Under the pieces are notes generated by a model. That model made no database searches and was not told the DNA's origin. It was given only the letters and a program-made list of their open reading frames with translations. Of a DNA stretch of 64,000 nucleotides, positions 1-12,067 are shown piece after piece (position 1 is the stretch's first letter; each line of letters opens with the position of its first letter). The stretch comes from Amborella trichopoda (Eukaryota; Streptophyta; Magnoliopsida; Amborellales; Amborellaceae): assembly GCF_000471905.2 (NCBI RefSeq), contig NW_006499691.1, forward strand, positions 271,676 to 335,675, in the 5' to 3' direction. The position numbers and the translations under genes are program-made.

Positions 1-585
1 TTTTTCAAGGCTTTGTGAATTCCTTCCATATTGGCTTCAGCTATTCTGGATCTTGACTTTATCCTGGTCTGTACACACAATAAATGTGATTTTAAGTACA
101 TTTTTTTTTTTTTTTTTTTTTTAAATTTTCCCAAGGATCTTAAACCTATTGCTCTGATACCATAATGGTCACACCCCAAGAATTTAAAGTACTGTTATTC
201 CTGAGATGTGACAGACAAAACATATATACATCTATTGATAGGACAAATTTACAGTGGCGAGGTCTTACAAAGTAAATAAAGAAAGCTAGCACAACAACAG
301 TATCTTCCAAGGTTGATATTGATTAGCACTCAAAATGAATCCGCCGTTATCCTGAAAAAATGTTTACCATAGTTTGATGAGTTTGGCTACTCAGTAAGTG
401 ATCATCATAATCTTAAAAATAATCATGATTGAAAGATATCAATATTTTCCAAAATGAGATCTATTAACAGAAATGTATCAACAATTTCACATTCAATAAA
501 TGCATAATTAAGTATAATCCGAGTAATTGAAATGCTTATAACACTTTTAACGGCAGTATATAATTCAAAGGATTTCACAAAATAC

Positions 586-785
586 CCTACTGGCGTCCCA
601 AGTAGGTCACCTATATACCCCATCAGCGTCCTGATGGGTCCACTTAATCCCTATCGGCGTCCCAGATAGGTCCACTTAATCCCTGCAGGTCCACTTATAC
701 CTCACCGGCGTACCGGATGAGTCCACTTAATCCCTACCGGCGTCCCAGATAGGTCCACTTATACCTCACCGGCGAACCGGATGAG
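586..785. repeat. Array of six covarying hairpins with constant linkers
   Basis: Six inverted repeats lie in 200 bases: 586-606, 619-638, 650-670, 701-721, 733-753 and 765-785. Their stems differ (CCTACT/AGTAGG, CCCATCAG/CTGATGGG, CCTATC/GATAGG, CTCACCGG/CCGGATGAG) yet nearly all pair; only 733-753 has one internal mismatch and the CTCA-type stems have one bulged A. Loops share a CGTC, CGTA or CGAA core, and the linkers repeat GTCCACTTAATCC or GTCCACTTATAC. A short palindrome CCTGCAGG sits at 682-689 between the third and fourth hairpins. Changes on one side of the stem are matched on the other, as expected if folding as RNA or single-stranded DNA is kept. Function is unknown. Confidence 0.75.
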
Positions 786-1322
786 TCCACTTGCATACTT
801 AAATTATTTCTAAATCTCTTTAAACATTCGAAAGAAGCAATATCATGTACTCAACATATCACTGAAATCATTACTATGAATTTCACTTAAACCATTAATA
901 ACAGTCACTCTCTATAACATTTCAAAAATAACCAATCAAATATTTTGGGCTCAAATTTAGAAAGGTAGCAGTTTGTAAAGGCATTCTAACATAATTGCCA
1001 ATTTAATATGTATAGAAAAACTCTTATAAAAATTCAAGAATACGGAATTATCACAATTTACGGGATATCAATCCACAAATAAACATTTCACAACAATACT
1101 ATAATCAATTACAAAAATGTCAATTTTTAAATAATAAGGCAGTCATTTGCACATGAATTTTTCAATGTCTAAATATTCAAAACAGTAGAAAGAGATATCA
1201 CAATTTTACTAAAAGCAGAAATATCACATTTATTTCTAACAATAGACAAGAAAAATAAATAATTTTATTTTTCTAATTTACAACATTCAAAATTTCTTAC
1301 ATAGATAAAATATCACAATTTT

Positions 1323-1570
1323 TATTAAAAAGATTATTTTTCAAGATAATGAGGTCACGTGCGCATAAAATTTATCGCACCGAAAATTCATGATAATAAG
1401 CAGAAATAATTATTTCATTTTATTTTTAAAAAGAATGGATTATTTTTCGAGACAATGAGGTCACTTACACATAAAATTGATAAAATAAAGATCCTAGACG
1501 GAAATATCACTATTTATTAAAAACAGACTATTTTTCAGGAAGACGATGTCACTTACTCACAAATATTTGA
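1323..1570. repeat. Three degenerate ~100-bp repeat units inside the LTR
   Basis: Units near 1332, 1437 and 1526 share the pattern GA(T/C)TATTTTTC, then A(A/G)GA-AATGAGGTCAC, then T-C-CATAAA. They lie just inside the promoter side of the LTR (minus-strand sense), where plant LTRs often hold repeated enhancer-like units. Whether they act that way here is not shown. Confidence 0.5.
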
Positions 1571-1800
1571 GAGGAAGCTTCCAATAAAAATTCTGTTCGA
1601 GAGAGGAGTTCACTGTGTTTCGACCAGAGAGAGAGAGATCTCAAAATTTTCTAGGGTGCGAGTGCTCACCTCCCCTATTTAAATTCTTATAACGTATTAT
1701 TATAATATTTTATTACGCTCTACCTCATACCTGAGGTGTCGCGTTAAGCGTCTGCTTTTAATATACGAAAACCACGTCCGCTAAAGGATGTTGCTAGCTA

Positions 1801-1862
1801 CAAGCAGCAAGCAAAAGCAAGCAAGCAAAAGCAAGCAAGCAAAAGCAGGCAAGCAAAAGTTA
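1801..1862. repeat. Short minisatellite of AGCAAGCAAA-type units
   Basis: About five near-perfect copies of a 14-base unit built from GCAAGCAAAA, directly after the LTR element. No coding or structural role is evident. Confidence 0.8.
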
Positions 1863-1944
1863 AACCAAGTAAAACTTTTTGAATATAGTGATGGTCCCCA
1901 AGGACCATCATACTCAAACAGACCATCACCTATTTAAAAGCATC

Positions 1945-1975
<31 letters not shown>

Positions 1976-4519
1976 TTGAAATTTTAAGATTGTTACAGAT
2001 ATACTCACTTAACGAAACAAAAAAGACTATGAGATTACCCTCTCCACACAATATTGGAGAAGTTTCGATAAAAAATGATAAGTCTTGAAAGACTCCGCTG
2101 TCAAGAGAAGTTGTTGGTCGGACTCTTGTGAAACCATATTAAATCAGAAAAAAAAGAGAGGTGAAACATTGCAAATATAAATATTGGTCCATTATGTGCC
2201 TCCAATCCTAGAATCATACAAATCGGAGTTCATTTGATACAGCTCTTGATCCAGTAGTCATCAAGACATGCGTTGATCGACAGACCCACTCAAGATATTT
2301 GAGTATTGATATGAAATATTTAGGACAAACATATTTGAGGTGTAATAACCCTCTTCCCAAGCTTTGAGGTTATTTGGGGATGATGTGATCCCTCTTCTAT
2401 TCCTGCTGGCAGTCAAGACCTGTATCTGTCATCTATCTGGTACACATATTATATCCGAGATAACCTCTATACTAAACTTAAAATTCCTCCCAATCTATAA
2501 TAAGTTTTCTCATGAGACCTGAAGCATTTGATTCCTATCTCAAAGCCTTATCAACTGTGAATGGATGGCGTCCTAAGAGTCTCTCATAAAAAAGCGATTA
2601 CGGTAGGAGCAACGGCCATCAAACTATCCCAAATCTTAATTGATGGACCCTCATATCTTCTTTGATATATGGAGTTTTTCTATCACATTATGTGGGGATT
2701 TTCCTATAAGCTCCCCTATAAGATATCAAATCCCCATAGCCAATGCATTTAGGAGATGGAAGTGACGTAGCCTGTAATGGATTGATTTGCTACCTAGATT
2801 TGCAATAGATAAGGATAAACTTCATCGAGGCATACCTCTCTCAGTATTGACCCAAATTTATTTGGACCATTGGATTCCTCTATATATATATACCAAATTT
2901 CAAGTCCAAAAGATTCATTATTAAGACGTAGCATCAATTAAAGTGAGACATGCCCAAACAAGTTGATAGGTTTAATTGACAAAGTTGCGAGTAACCACAT
3001 CTCCTAGATTCTCTCATGATAAAGATCATGTATAAAGGAGTTGGTCATTGAACTAAATTTAAATTTGAATTGAAAGAAGATCATAGCTTATCAATATGTG
3101 CTCTCTGAAGAAGCATTTGAATTTAGAAGGGATTTATCTTTATCTTATAGAAGCATCATGTGAGAGTGGCCATAATCACTTGATATTTTGATTGACCAAG
3201 AATAATCCTTCAACAACATATGTTTTGAGTTGCATTTGGGGGGGTCAATCCACTATTCAACCTTGCAAATAATCATCCCATAGGTTATGTTGACGTTAAT
3301 ATATTTGAGTGAGAAACTTATTTGCAAATTTCTATTGATAAATATTGTTGGAGTTATGGCCTTTCAAGGTCTTGATGCCACTTGACCCCACCATTCTTCG
3401 GTAGTTTGAGGTCACAGTGGGGAGTGAGAAAATCGTTGGGCATACTAGTTTCTTTGTGAATTGGGACCTAGAAAATCAGAATATCCTGAGTCATTAAGCA
3501 TGTTTGGAGAGCTTGAAACGAAATCATGATGTTTGAAGGTCTCTTCTAGTTACAATCAATACGAAAATGCTTCATGTGTATATCAGTGAATGCATTTGAG
3601 ATAGGATCAGAGAATTCGATGTGATGGAGAAACCTACAAGAATGAGCCTTGTAAGAGAAGACTATATCCTTGACATCAAGTCTACTCATAGCATGTGCAT
3701 AGGACGCTCATAAGTGGGAAACCCCTTTGAATAATTGATCTACTTATTCCGAGCTATGCTCATGTGCTAGAGAGAGGACCCCCACATCTACAAGAGTGCA
3801 TATCCTTGCGGGTGCACCTATAATCCACCCTACATCCAGAATTCAGATCACCTATTAAGTTAAATTTGATGAACTAAGCCTGTGCCCCTGTCAAAGACTA
3901 TGGCAATGGGTTTTGTTGACTTAACTTGAGGAATGGCCTAAGGTTTTGAAGCTACCCCAGTAGAGTACCATAGAATCCAATTTAACCACCTGAAGGATCC
4001 TAATTTTCCTATTGATATTCTTTTTAAATGCAAAACTAGGAAATTTTAATGGAAAATAATTAAAAATAGTTTATGGTAATTTTTGTTAATTGTAAGAATT
4101 TTTATTTGGTGTAAAAATGTCTTTAAATTTAGTGGCGCAAAATTCCACGCTAGGTTACCCAACACATGTGGAATATGGAAAATAAGTGGCCAATGTGTAA
4201 CTCACAGGCCCTACCTGGGCTCCACATCAATCCCACGTAGAGACGACGAGGGCGGTCCCACTGGGGCGGGGGACTTTGTTTGGATGGACCACTTATTATG
4301 GGTATGTATATAGTGATAATTAGTTTGTGGCATTTGTGAGTGTGTGCACATCTGTGTGTGCAAAATTGATTTTCTAAATATTATCTTTAGTTAGAAATTA
4401 TGACAAATAATTTTGAGGAGAGAAAGTTGTTTCTATGTTTAGTAGTGGTGTGTGTGTGTATGATGCAATAGAGATGCATGCAATAACACGCGTGTATGAA
4501 TGTATGATACCTTTTGTGA
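1863..4519. other. No gene recognised; unassigned AT-rich DNA
   Basis: Contains a 27-base T run near 1951-1977 and no frame longer than about 76 codons. The frame at 4083-4313 has no resemblance to a known family and its codons look random. A short TA repeat lies at 2881-2891. The stretch may be decayed retroelement, but I cannot place it. Confidence 0.5.
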
Positions 4520-4918
4520 TGTAGGGCCCACTACTAGACTCACAAATCTAGCATGGACTGCTAGTTTTCATGAGCCTAAAATAGTGTAATAATGAGTTTC
4601 CAAAGTCTTGAAGAGGGTAAAGAGATAATAAACATGGAAACTTAGATTTGGGAGTTGGAGTATGCTTAGAAACTTGGTGGATTGTGCAATGGGAATAGGT
4701 AGCTTTTAATATGTATTAGAAATGTGAAACTACATGTATAAAAAGGGTCAGGGTGTTCCATTTTGAACTTAGATTTTGTAAAGTTATTTTAAAAATTATA
4801 GTAGTTTGCTTATAGCTTTTGATAGAGCTTGGTTCCCACCCATTTTTTCTCTCTCCACAATCTCGCTTTGTAAGTGTTTCTCTCACTAAGCTGATGTACC
4901 CTCACTTTTGCCGCATCA
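4520..4918 (+). repeat. 5' LTR of the Gypsy-like remnant
   Basis: Pairs along its whole length with 6091-6488. A TATA-like TATAAAAAGGG lies at 4737-4747. The shared 3' part reads GCTTATAGCTTTTG...GAGCTTGG. Confidence 0.75.
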
Positions 4919-6090
4919 CTTTATCTCCATTAGCACATCCTTTTTCAAGGTGGCAACAAGAGGAGAGGCGGTCGTCGAAACTATGGAGTGAATAATGTAA
5001 GAGATGAAGAGTTGGAGGCACTTCGTAGGTAAGTTGAGCAGATAATCTTGCGACTCGAGCGGCAAGAGGCTCGCAGTGAACATGAGCTCAGCTGTGAATA
5101 CTCAAGCGATGAGTCATTAACCCAGATAGTGAAACACGAGTCATATTTATGGTGTGATCATAGTCAATAGTTTGGTGCACTATGTCATCATCCTAGGTGC
5201 CAAATCGATGAAGATTTGGGCTGTTATTATAGAACTCTATCCGATACAACCATGTAGAAACTTTATTCTTATCAATTGATTCTCAAAAGTAGCCTATTGT
5301 AGACTGGGACTTACCGCCAGTCTTTGACAAGTACCTGGATTAAGTTTTGGGTGTTAAGAAAGAAGTGGTCGATAATGACTTTAACAATGTTCCAATCATT
5401 GAAGAGGATCAAGAAGAAGATCCTACTTTTGGGAAGACTTCTATGAATCTCATTCTTGATAAAGAATGGGGCGGATGAGAAGGATTTGAATCCAAAATAC
5501 TGTAGAAAATTGTTTTCTTTGTCTCCAAAGGAATTAGTGAGAAAAATAATACTTATGATGGAAGGGAATGTGTAGGTGAAGAGACATTTTGATGGAGAGA
5601 TTGTGAAAAACTCCATCGCTATTGGCGATCTATTGTATTTTGACTCAGATTTTATTTTCCAACTACATGTTATTTAACTTAGTTGTTCCCTAGTTCTCTA
5701 TCTCTCTGTTGAATTTGGTTATCCATAGGAGATATGCTCAAACGAGCTGTTGCCATTTTCATTGGTTGTTCTTATTGACAAATTTGTTCAAAATAATGTA
5801 CACCAAAAAGTCTATGATAATGCTCTCAATGCTAGAAGGCAGGATCAACTATTATTTCATCTTAAGTGGAAGATCCCGATGGAAACTTATCAAGTTTGAA
5901 TTGATAAAGTTTGTGCTTGTATTGCCAAACTCGTCTTAGCCCATTTCAATGTTCATGGGTTAGTATTCTCAAATGAATTTAAGACTACTAATATTATGGA
6001 ATTTCCCTACAGAGACGGTTGTTCTTACCAAGTATTATGGTGTTTCGAATACAAACTTAGGGGCGAGTTCTCTCGATCCAAGGTGGATGA

Positions 6091-6488
6091 TGTAAGGCCC
6101 AATATGGGACCCACAAATCCAGCATGGACTGCTAGTTTCCATGAGCCTCGAATGGTGTAATAGTGGATTTTCAAAGTCTTGAAGCGAGTAAAGACATAGT
6201 CAACATAAGGAGTTTCTAACATTTGGGAGTTGGACTATGCTTAGAAATTTGGTGGATTGTGCAGTGGGAATAGGTTAGCTTTTAATATGTATTGGAAATG
6301 TGAAACATTATACATGAAAGGATTAGGGTGCGCCATTTTGAATGAGATTATATAAATTTCTTTTAAAAATAGAGCAGTTTGCTTATAGCTTTTGGTAGAG
6401 CTTGGCTCCCACCCATTTTCTCTCTCTACAATCTCTCTTTTTATGTTTTTCTCTTACTAAGTTGTACCCTCACACTTTAGCCGCAACA
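6091..6488 (+). repeat. 3' LTR of the Gypsy-like remnant
   Basis: Same order and spacing as 4520-4918, preceded by the purine tract at about 6080-6090. It ends at GCCGCAACA before unique DNA. Confidence 0.75.
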
Positions 6489-7275
6489 TTATGACACCAT
6501 ATATATGAAATGGTCCTCATGAGAGTGATGTGTTTGCTTTATGAGAATTCAAATTTGGAAAGAAGAGAGAGAGAGATTAGAGAGGGGCACACCTCATTTA
6601 GAAATATTTTTTCGTGAATGATCATAATCATGTTTTTACAAAATGAATGGTGATTTAAAGTGCATAAAAAAATTCGGGTTTTTTTTTATGCAAATTGAGC
6701 ACGGGGGAATTATGATAGTAAAGGTGATTGAATCACACCCATACTATAATAACCATGGAGAGTGGTGGCATAAGGCTAAGATCAAAGCCTTTATCAACCT
6801 TTAAATGGTTTAATTATAGGTTGTTTAATCTAATATAAACCCACAATGGGAACGACATATAAACTCTTAAATCCTAATCTCACACATAACATTAGAGCAT
6901 TTTGTGAAAGTGAGATACCCAAAGAGTGGCATGCACCACCCCATGCTTGTTCCCTTAGAGCCTTTTGGTCATAGTGAGTGAAGAGGATAATGCATTGAGA
7001 GAGGGCCTACACACAACCTTTGTTGACTTGAATACCCATCTTGAGGCTACTGTATTGCCTCAAAATAATGTTTCCTTGGAGCCATTGTTTTGTCCATGTT
7101 TTGAAAAGGCTATGTCCATGTTTTCATGAATGTGTGCCTAGAACACTCACTCATTTTTGCCCACCACTTTTTCCACATGTGGTTCACTTTAAGGCCGTCC
7201 ATTTTGAGTATCTATAGAGTACCAATATTCATTATTGTGGTATTATTATTGAGATATGAATCATGCTTCCCATGA
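6489..7275. other. No gene recognised
   Basis: AT-rich DNA with a short GA tract at 6565-6576 and no credible frame, lying between the Gypsy remnant and the left TSD of the foldback element. Confidence 0.5.
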
Positions 7276-7668
7276 TTAAATCGAGGAAAAATATATCTTT
7301 ATCTCCTATTTTTTGCTTCTATATCTCATGAGACCCAATGATTGAAAATATTACTTGTAAGAAAAAGGTATCCATCTTTTCTATCTTACAACCCCCTGGA
7401 CCCCTTTGACCATGAATTTTTTATCCAAACAAACACTAAACTGACACTCTCTCCAAATTTTTTTCTTTTTCGTTAACGTTTTTCTCTCTCAAATCACCGT
7501 CTCTCTCTCTCAACTCTATCTCTCTAAAACTCAAAACTACAGAAAAGTTCCCCTCTATATCATCTCTCTCCTCTCTCTCTAAAAATTTCCCTCTCTTCAA
7601 AGAAAGTTATGCAAAGTCTCATACTTTGATAAGTCTTCACAAGGAGAGTCAATATAGAGAGGGGAGAT

Positions 7669-8195
7669 CATTGAGGATGGATGTCTTGTATTCTGAGGAA
7701 ATAGATTTGCCAAGGTGGATTCAAAAGGATGACTCTGGAGGGTCGTTAATAGCCCGAAGGGTAGAAGGCCCAAAGGGCTTGAGGCCCAGATGAGTGTCTG
7801 GCCAAGTAGACTCGGTTGACTCGGCCCCTGTGAGGGTCCGTACATGGGATTCGATATATCTGAGATTTGATATATATTTGTACATGGCGTATTTCGATAA
7901 TTTGTACCATCTATCGAGGACTATATATATATATATATATATATATTGCTACGTTGGAGGTTTTTTTAGGGTTAAGGGAAAAACGCAGATCTCTTTTGTA
8001 ATCATAATGAACAGAGAGGCATGAGGAAGAGAGCTATTGTAACCCTATTCTCCATTATTAGTAAAGAAGCTCTCATCTCCCGTGGACGTAGGCACGTTAC
8101 CGAACCACATATATCTTTGCGTTGTGGTTAATTGTCTCTTTCTTTTGTGTTTGTTTCTTCTTTCTTACTTTCGTGGATTGTTTTTCGTTTCTATA
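7669..8195 (+). repeat. 5' LTR of the Copia element
   Basis: 527 bp, with a (TA)n run at 7921-7946 that is longer than in the 3' copy. Its first bases are CATTGAGG where the 3' LTR has TGTTGAGG. The end is set by the TSD and the adjoining primer site. Confidence 0.9.
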
Positions 8196-8198
8196 AAT

Positions 8199-8211
8199 TG
8201 GTATCAAAGCC
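8199..8211 (+). other. Primer-binding site (initiator-Met tRNA)
   Basis: TGGTATCAAAGCC three bases after the 5' LTR, one change from the usual TGGTATCAGAGC. Confidence 0.85.
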
Positions 8212-8264
8212 TACCAGGTTAGTCCGCATTCTGGGGTTTACTACCACGGTGACAGGAAAGGGCT

Positions 8265-8930
8265 CAAGCGTCAAGTATGACATTGAGAGGATCAATGGAA
8301 CGAACAATTTTACTGTTTGGCGATGAAAGATGAATGATCTTTTGATACAACAAGGTCTGGCTAAGGCTTTGCTAGAGAAATCGAAGAAACCAACAAAGAT
8401 AGACGATAAAGAGTGGTAAGAGATAGAGGAAAAAGCAGTAAGCTCGATTAATCTGAATTTATCAGATGACGCCTTGCGCTATGTGGTGGACCTCGAAACT
8501 GCTCTGGAGGTTTGGACAAAACTCGAGAGTATCTACATGATGAAATCTCTAACGAACAAGTTATTCTTGATGAAGCAGTTGTATTCTCTTCAGATGGAAG
8601 AAGGCACAGATCTATTTGAACATCTCAACGAGTTCAACCAGATCATAAGCCATATAGCAAGCCTTGAGGTTGAAATCAAGGATGAAGACAAGGCCCTACT
8701 TCTATTGGCTTCGCTTCCAGGATCATACGATCACCTGGTTACAACTCTACTGTACGGGAAGGAGACTCTTGAGACGGACGAAATCATTTCTACTCTTATG
8801 TCAAACGAGACAAGGAAGAAGACTAGTAGTATTAAATCTCAAGGAGAAGGTTTCTTTGAAAAACACAAAGAGATATTCTCTCTATATCTTCAGATAAGAA
8901 TCAATTTATTGATTCTTGGATTTTAGATTC
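8265..8930 (+). pseudogene. Copia Gag region (remnant)
   Basis: Starts with a YDIERINGTNNFTVWR-type sequence, the usual opening of plant Copia Gag, and goes on through the Gag helical region with ALEVWTKLESIYMMKSLTNK and LLLASLPGSYDHLVTTL, hallmarks of the UBN2/retrotran_gag fold. The family's Gag packages element RNA in cytoplasmic particles. No zinc knuckle is clear. The region is part of a broken copy. Confidence 0.85.
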
Positions 8931-9093
8931 TGGATGTTCTTTTCATATGTGCCTAAATAGAAATTGGATCGAAATGTACAAATCATATAGTGGTGGGTCT
9001 GTTCTAATGGGGAATGATGTGGTATGAAAGACCATTGGAATATGAACTATCAAAATCAAGATGTTTGATGGGATAGTATGAATTTTATCAAAT

Positions 9094-10131
9094 GTGAGGC
9101 ATGTCCCACAATTAAAGAAAAACTTATTATCCTTGGGGGCCCTTTACATGAATGGTTGCAAGTATACAGTAACAGGTGGAGTCTTCAAGGTTAGTAAGGG
9201 ATCTATGGTTGTCATGAAAGGTCAAATGGCTGGGAACCTATACAGGTTGCTAAGGAATACTGTTACAGGTGGAGTTTTTGTAACCATAGATGTAGAGTCT
9301 AGCATAGATGACACAAAATTGTGGCATATGCGTTTATGGCATATGAGTGAACGAGATATGATGAAACTTCATAAAAGGAAATTGTTGAAGAGTGTCAGAA
9401 CCTGTAAACTGGATTTCTGTAAGCACTATGTTTTCAGTAAACAGTGCAAGATTAGATTCAAAACTGCAGTTCACACGAGCAAGGATATAATAGACTATAT
9501 ACACACTGATGTATGGGGGCCTTCACCAATCAAATCCAAGGGTGGGGTAAAATACTTCATTACTTTCATTGATAATTACTTAAGAAAGGTTTGGGTCTAC
9601 TTCATGAAACATAAAAGTAAAGCATTCACAAAGTTTAAATAATGGAAAGCAGAGGTAAAAAGGAAGACTAGAAAAAAACTAAAATGCTTGATATTAGATA
9701 ATGGAAGGGAGTACAAGTCTAGAGAATTTCAAGAATTTTGTAAGGAAGAGGGGATTGTACGTCACTTTACCACACTAGAAACTCCTAAGCAAAATGGTGT
9801 AGCTAAGAGAATGAACATGACTCTTCTAGAAAGAGCTCTCATAAGATTGAATGCAGATTTGAAGAAACGTTTATGGGCAGAAGCAGTTAACATGACTTGT
9901 TTCACCATTAACAGGTCACCATCTACAGCTATTAATTGTAAAATTCTAGAGGAGGTGTGGATAGAAAAGTCGATAGATTACTCTATGCTGAGGATCTTCG
10001 GATGTCTAGCCTATGTTCATATGCAGAGTGGGCAACATTCCAAATTAGACTCTAAGTCTAAGGAGTGCATCTTTCTCGATTTTGAGAAGGGAGTGAAGAG
10101 ATTCAAGCTTTGGGATCCTACTTCTGCTTAG
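9094..10131 (+). pseudogene. Copia GAG-pre-integrase and integrase region (remnant)
   Basis: Shows the pre-integrase zinc-finger zone (LWHMSERDMMKLHK... with nearby Cys and His), then the integrase core with YIHTDVWGPSP, YFITFIDNY and ILDNGREYKS, and further on the TPKQNGVAKRMN motif, the last Copia integrase signature. In the family this enzyme joins element DNA to the chromosome. Part of a broken element. Confidence 0.9.
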
Positions 10132-10453
10132 TAGGGATATTGTGTTTGATGAATCTCACATGGTGAAGTCAATCAACATGCAAGATGGCAGAGTGCAAGT
10201 AGATGAAAGTGATGGAAAAAGATCGACAGTCTAAATGGAGCTAGAAGAATTTGAAATACGAGAAAAAAAAAATCATCTAGCTGCATACCAGAACCGCAGC
10301 AACCACATGGTGAACCATACAATCTGGCAAAAGGCAAGAAAAAACGTATTCACAAAGCCCCTGTGAGATACGGCTTTGAGGACATGATACCTTTTACTCT
10401 AATAGTTGGTACTGGGGAAATTGACTCTAAGTGATGCACAGAATGATAAATAG

Positions 10454-11960
10454 ATGACAACCATGATGGAGGAGATGAAGTCTCTGAAAAAAAACAAGAC
10501 TTTGGAGCTTGTCAAGAGACACAAGGGAGGGAAAGTGATTGAGTACAAGTGGATCTTTTGGAAGAAAGAGGCAGCAACAAAAAAAGAATGTGAGAGATTC
10601 AAGGCTAGGCTCGTAGCAAAGGGCTACACTCAGAAAGACAGAGTGGACTACAATGAAATATTCTCTTCGGTTATCAAGCACACTTCAATAAGGTTATTAC
10701 TTACTTTAGTAGCCATGTTTGATTTGGAGCTACAATAGCTTGATGTGAAGACAACGTTTCTTCATGGTGATCTGGAGGAACAAATCTTTATGGAGCAACC
10801 TGAAAGCTTCAAGGTGCATGGGAAGGAAGATCAAGTTTGCTTGCTCAATAGATCGCTTTATGGTCTCAAGCAATCTCTTAGGCAGTGGTACAAGCGATTC
10901 GACTCTTTCATGGTGCGGATTGGCTATTCAAGGAGTGAGTATAATTTTTGTATTTATTTTAAAGTTCTTGATGATAATTCCCTTATTCTCTTGATCCTTT
11001 ATGTTGATACCATGCTCATCACTGTCAAGAATGCATATGACATAACCTCTTTCAAGTCTATGTTTAGTTCTAAGTTTGATAAGAAGGATCTAGGGGCTGC
11101 TAATAGGATCCTTGGTATAGAGATTCATAGAGATAGAAGTGTAGGTAAACTCTAGGTTACTCAGAAAGGTATGTTGAAAATGTGCTGGAGCATTTCAACA
11201 TGGAAAAGGCCAAGTCATTTAGCACTCCATTGGCGAGTCATTTCAAGTTATCTGGACAGCAGTGTCCCACTACGGATGGGGAGATAGAGCAGATATCTCT
11301 GGTGCCCTATGCTAGCACAATCGAAAGCCTCATGTATGCTATGGTTTGCAGCAGGACAGATTTATCTCATGCTGTCAATGTTGGTAGTCGATATATGAGT
11401 AATCCTGACAGAGAGTATTGGAATGCAATCAAGTGGATTTTTATATATCTGAGAGGGACGTCAGATGTTGAAATTATGTTCAGCAAGAAGAGAAGCTTTA
11501 CAGAACTGTTGGGATATGTTGATTTCGACTATACTGGTAATTTAGATAAGCGGATGTCTACTTCAGGGTATGTATTCACACTAGCAGGTAGACTTATTTC
11601 ATGAAATGCAATGCAATGCTTCAACCCACGATTGCCTTGTTTACGATAAAGGTAGAGTACATGGCAGCAGTTGAGGCTGCAAAGGAGGTGATCTAGTTGA
11701 CTGGTTTGGCTCGTGAGTTGGGGGTGGAGCAAGAAGGTATCGTGCTGCACTGTGATAATCAAAGTGCCATAAATCTTGCAAAGAATTAAATATTTCATAC
11801 AAGGACAAAACACATTGATGTAAGATATCACAAGATCAGGGTGCTTGTGTTAGAAGGAATCATTCACTTGAAGAAAATTCATACGAATGACAACCCTGCA
11901 TATATACTTATAAAGTCGATCACTAAAGAGAAGTTCGAGCTTTGCTATTGTTGATAGTGA
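10454..11960 (+). pseudogene. Copia reverse transcriptase and RNase H region (remnant)
   Basis: Motifs in order: [56 protein letters not shown] (the YVDD-box position), and IESLMYAMVCSRTDLSHAV; then the RNase H start GYVDFDYTGN with STSGYVFTL. RNase H continues to about 11960, just before the purine tract. In the family this part copies element RNA into DNA. Part of a broken element. Confidence 0.9.
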
Positions 11961-12067
11961 GGGAAGCACCCCATGGCAGGTGAGGGTGCAGTCACATACC
12001 TTTGTGGAGGTACGGGGATGAAGACATCTTCAGGGTGGCTCGACATAATTCAAGTTAAGGTGAAGAT

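Larger units (their letters stand above)
1..1743 (-). mobile_element. LTR retrotransposon, edge of window (5' LTR plus start of internal region)
   Basis: Read on the minus strand, an LTR runs from about 1743 down to 166 and is followed at 162-151 by TGGTATCAGAGC, the usual plant primer-binding site for initiator-Met tRNA. Bases 1-150 would be the untranslated start of the internal region, including a 22-base T run near 101-122; the rest lies outside the window. The LTR ends (GGTGTGACCA next to the primer site, CGACACCTCAGG at the far end) resemble those of plant Ty3/Gypsy elements of the Del/Tekay type, but no coding domain is in view, so the superfamily is an inference. The other LTR and the TSD cannot be seen, so age cannot be judged. 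Confidence 0.6.
166..1743 (-). repeat. Long terminal repeat of the edge element (about 1.58 kb)
   Basis: The right limit is set by the primer-binding site at 151-162, the left one by the terminal-like CGACACCTCAGG at about 1743. In minus-strand sense it begins with a TTTAAATAGGGG box near 1675-1685 that could be the element's TATA region, then a GA/CT tract near 1627-1640, three degenerate repeat units (1323-1570), AT-rich DNA, and the hairpin array (586-785). The far end has lost the canonical TG, so it is fixed only to within about 10 bases. Confidence 0.55.
4520..6488 (+). mobile_element. Small Ty3/Gypsy-like LTR element, broken
   Basis: Two matching LTRs, 4520-4918 (399 bp) and 6091-6488 (398 bp), begin TGTAGGGCCC/TGTAAGGCCC and end GCCGCATCA/GCCGCAACA. 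Between them only about 1.2 kb remains. The first part (about 4925-5640) looks like a plant Gypsy Gag amino end, with an Arg/Gly-rich run and an EELEALRR...RLERQEAR stretch typical of these Gags. The part just before the 3' LTR ends like a Gypsy polyprotein and is followed by a purine-rich tract (AAGGTGGATGA). Protease, RT, RNase H and integrase are not recognisable, so it is clearly broken. The LTRs differ at more than a tenth of sites by eye, so it is fairly old. A clean TSD was not found. Confidence 0.7.

Noticed and set aside
701-727. CCGGATGAGTCC resembling the CUGAUGAGUCC core of a hammerhead ribozyme
   Set aside because: The conserved CUGAUGA is changed and no GAAAC partner strand lies at the needed place; the repeat is better described as simple hairpins.
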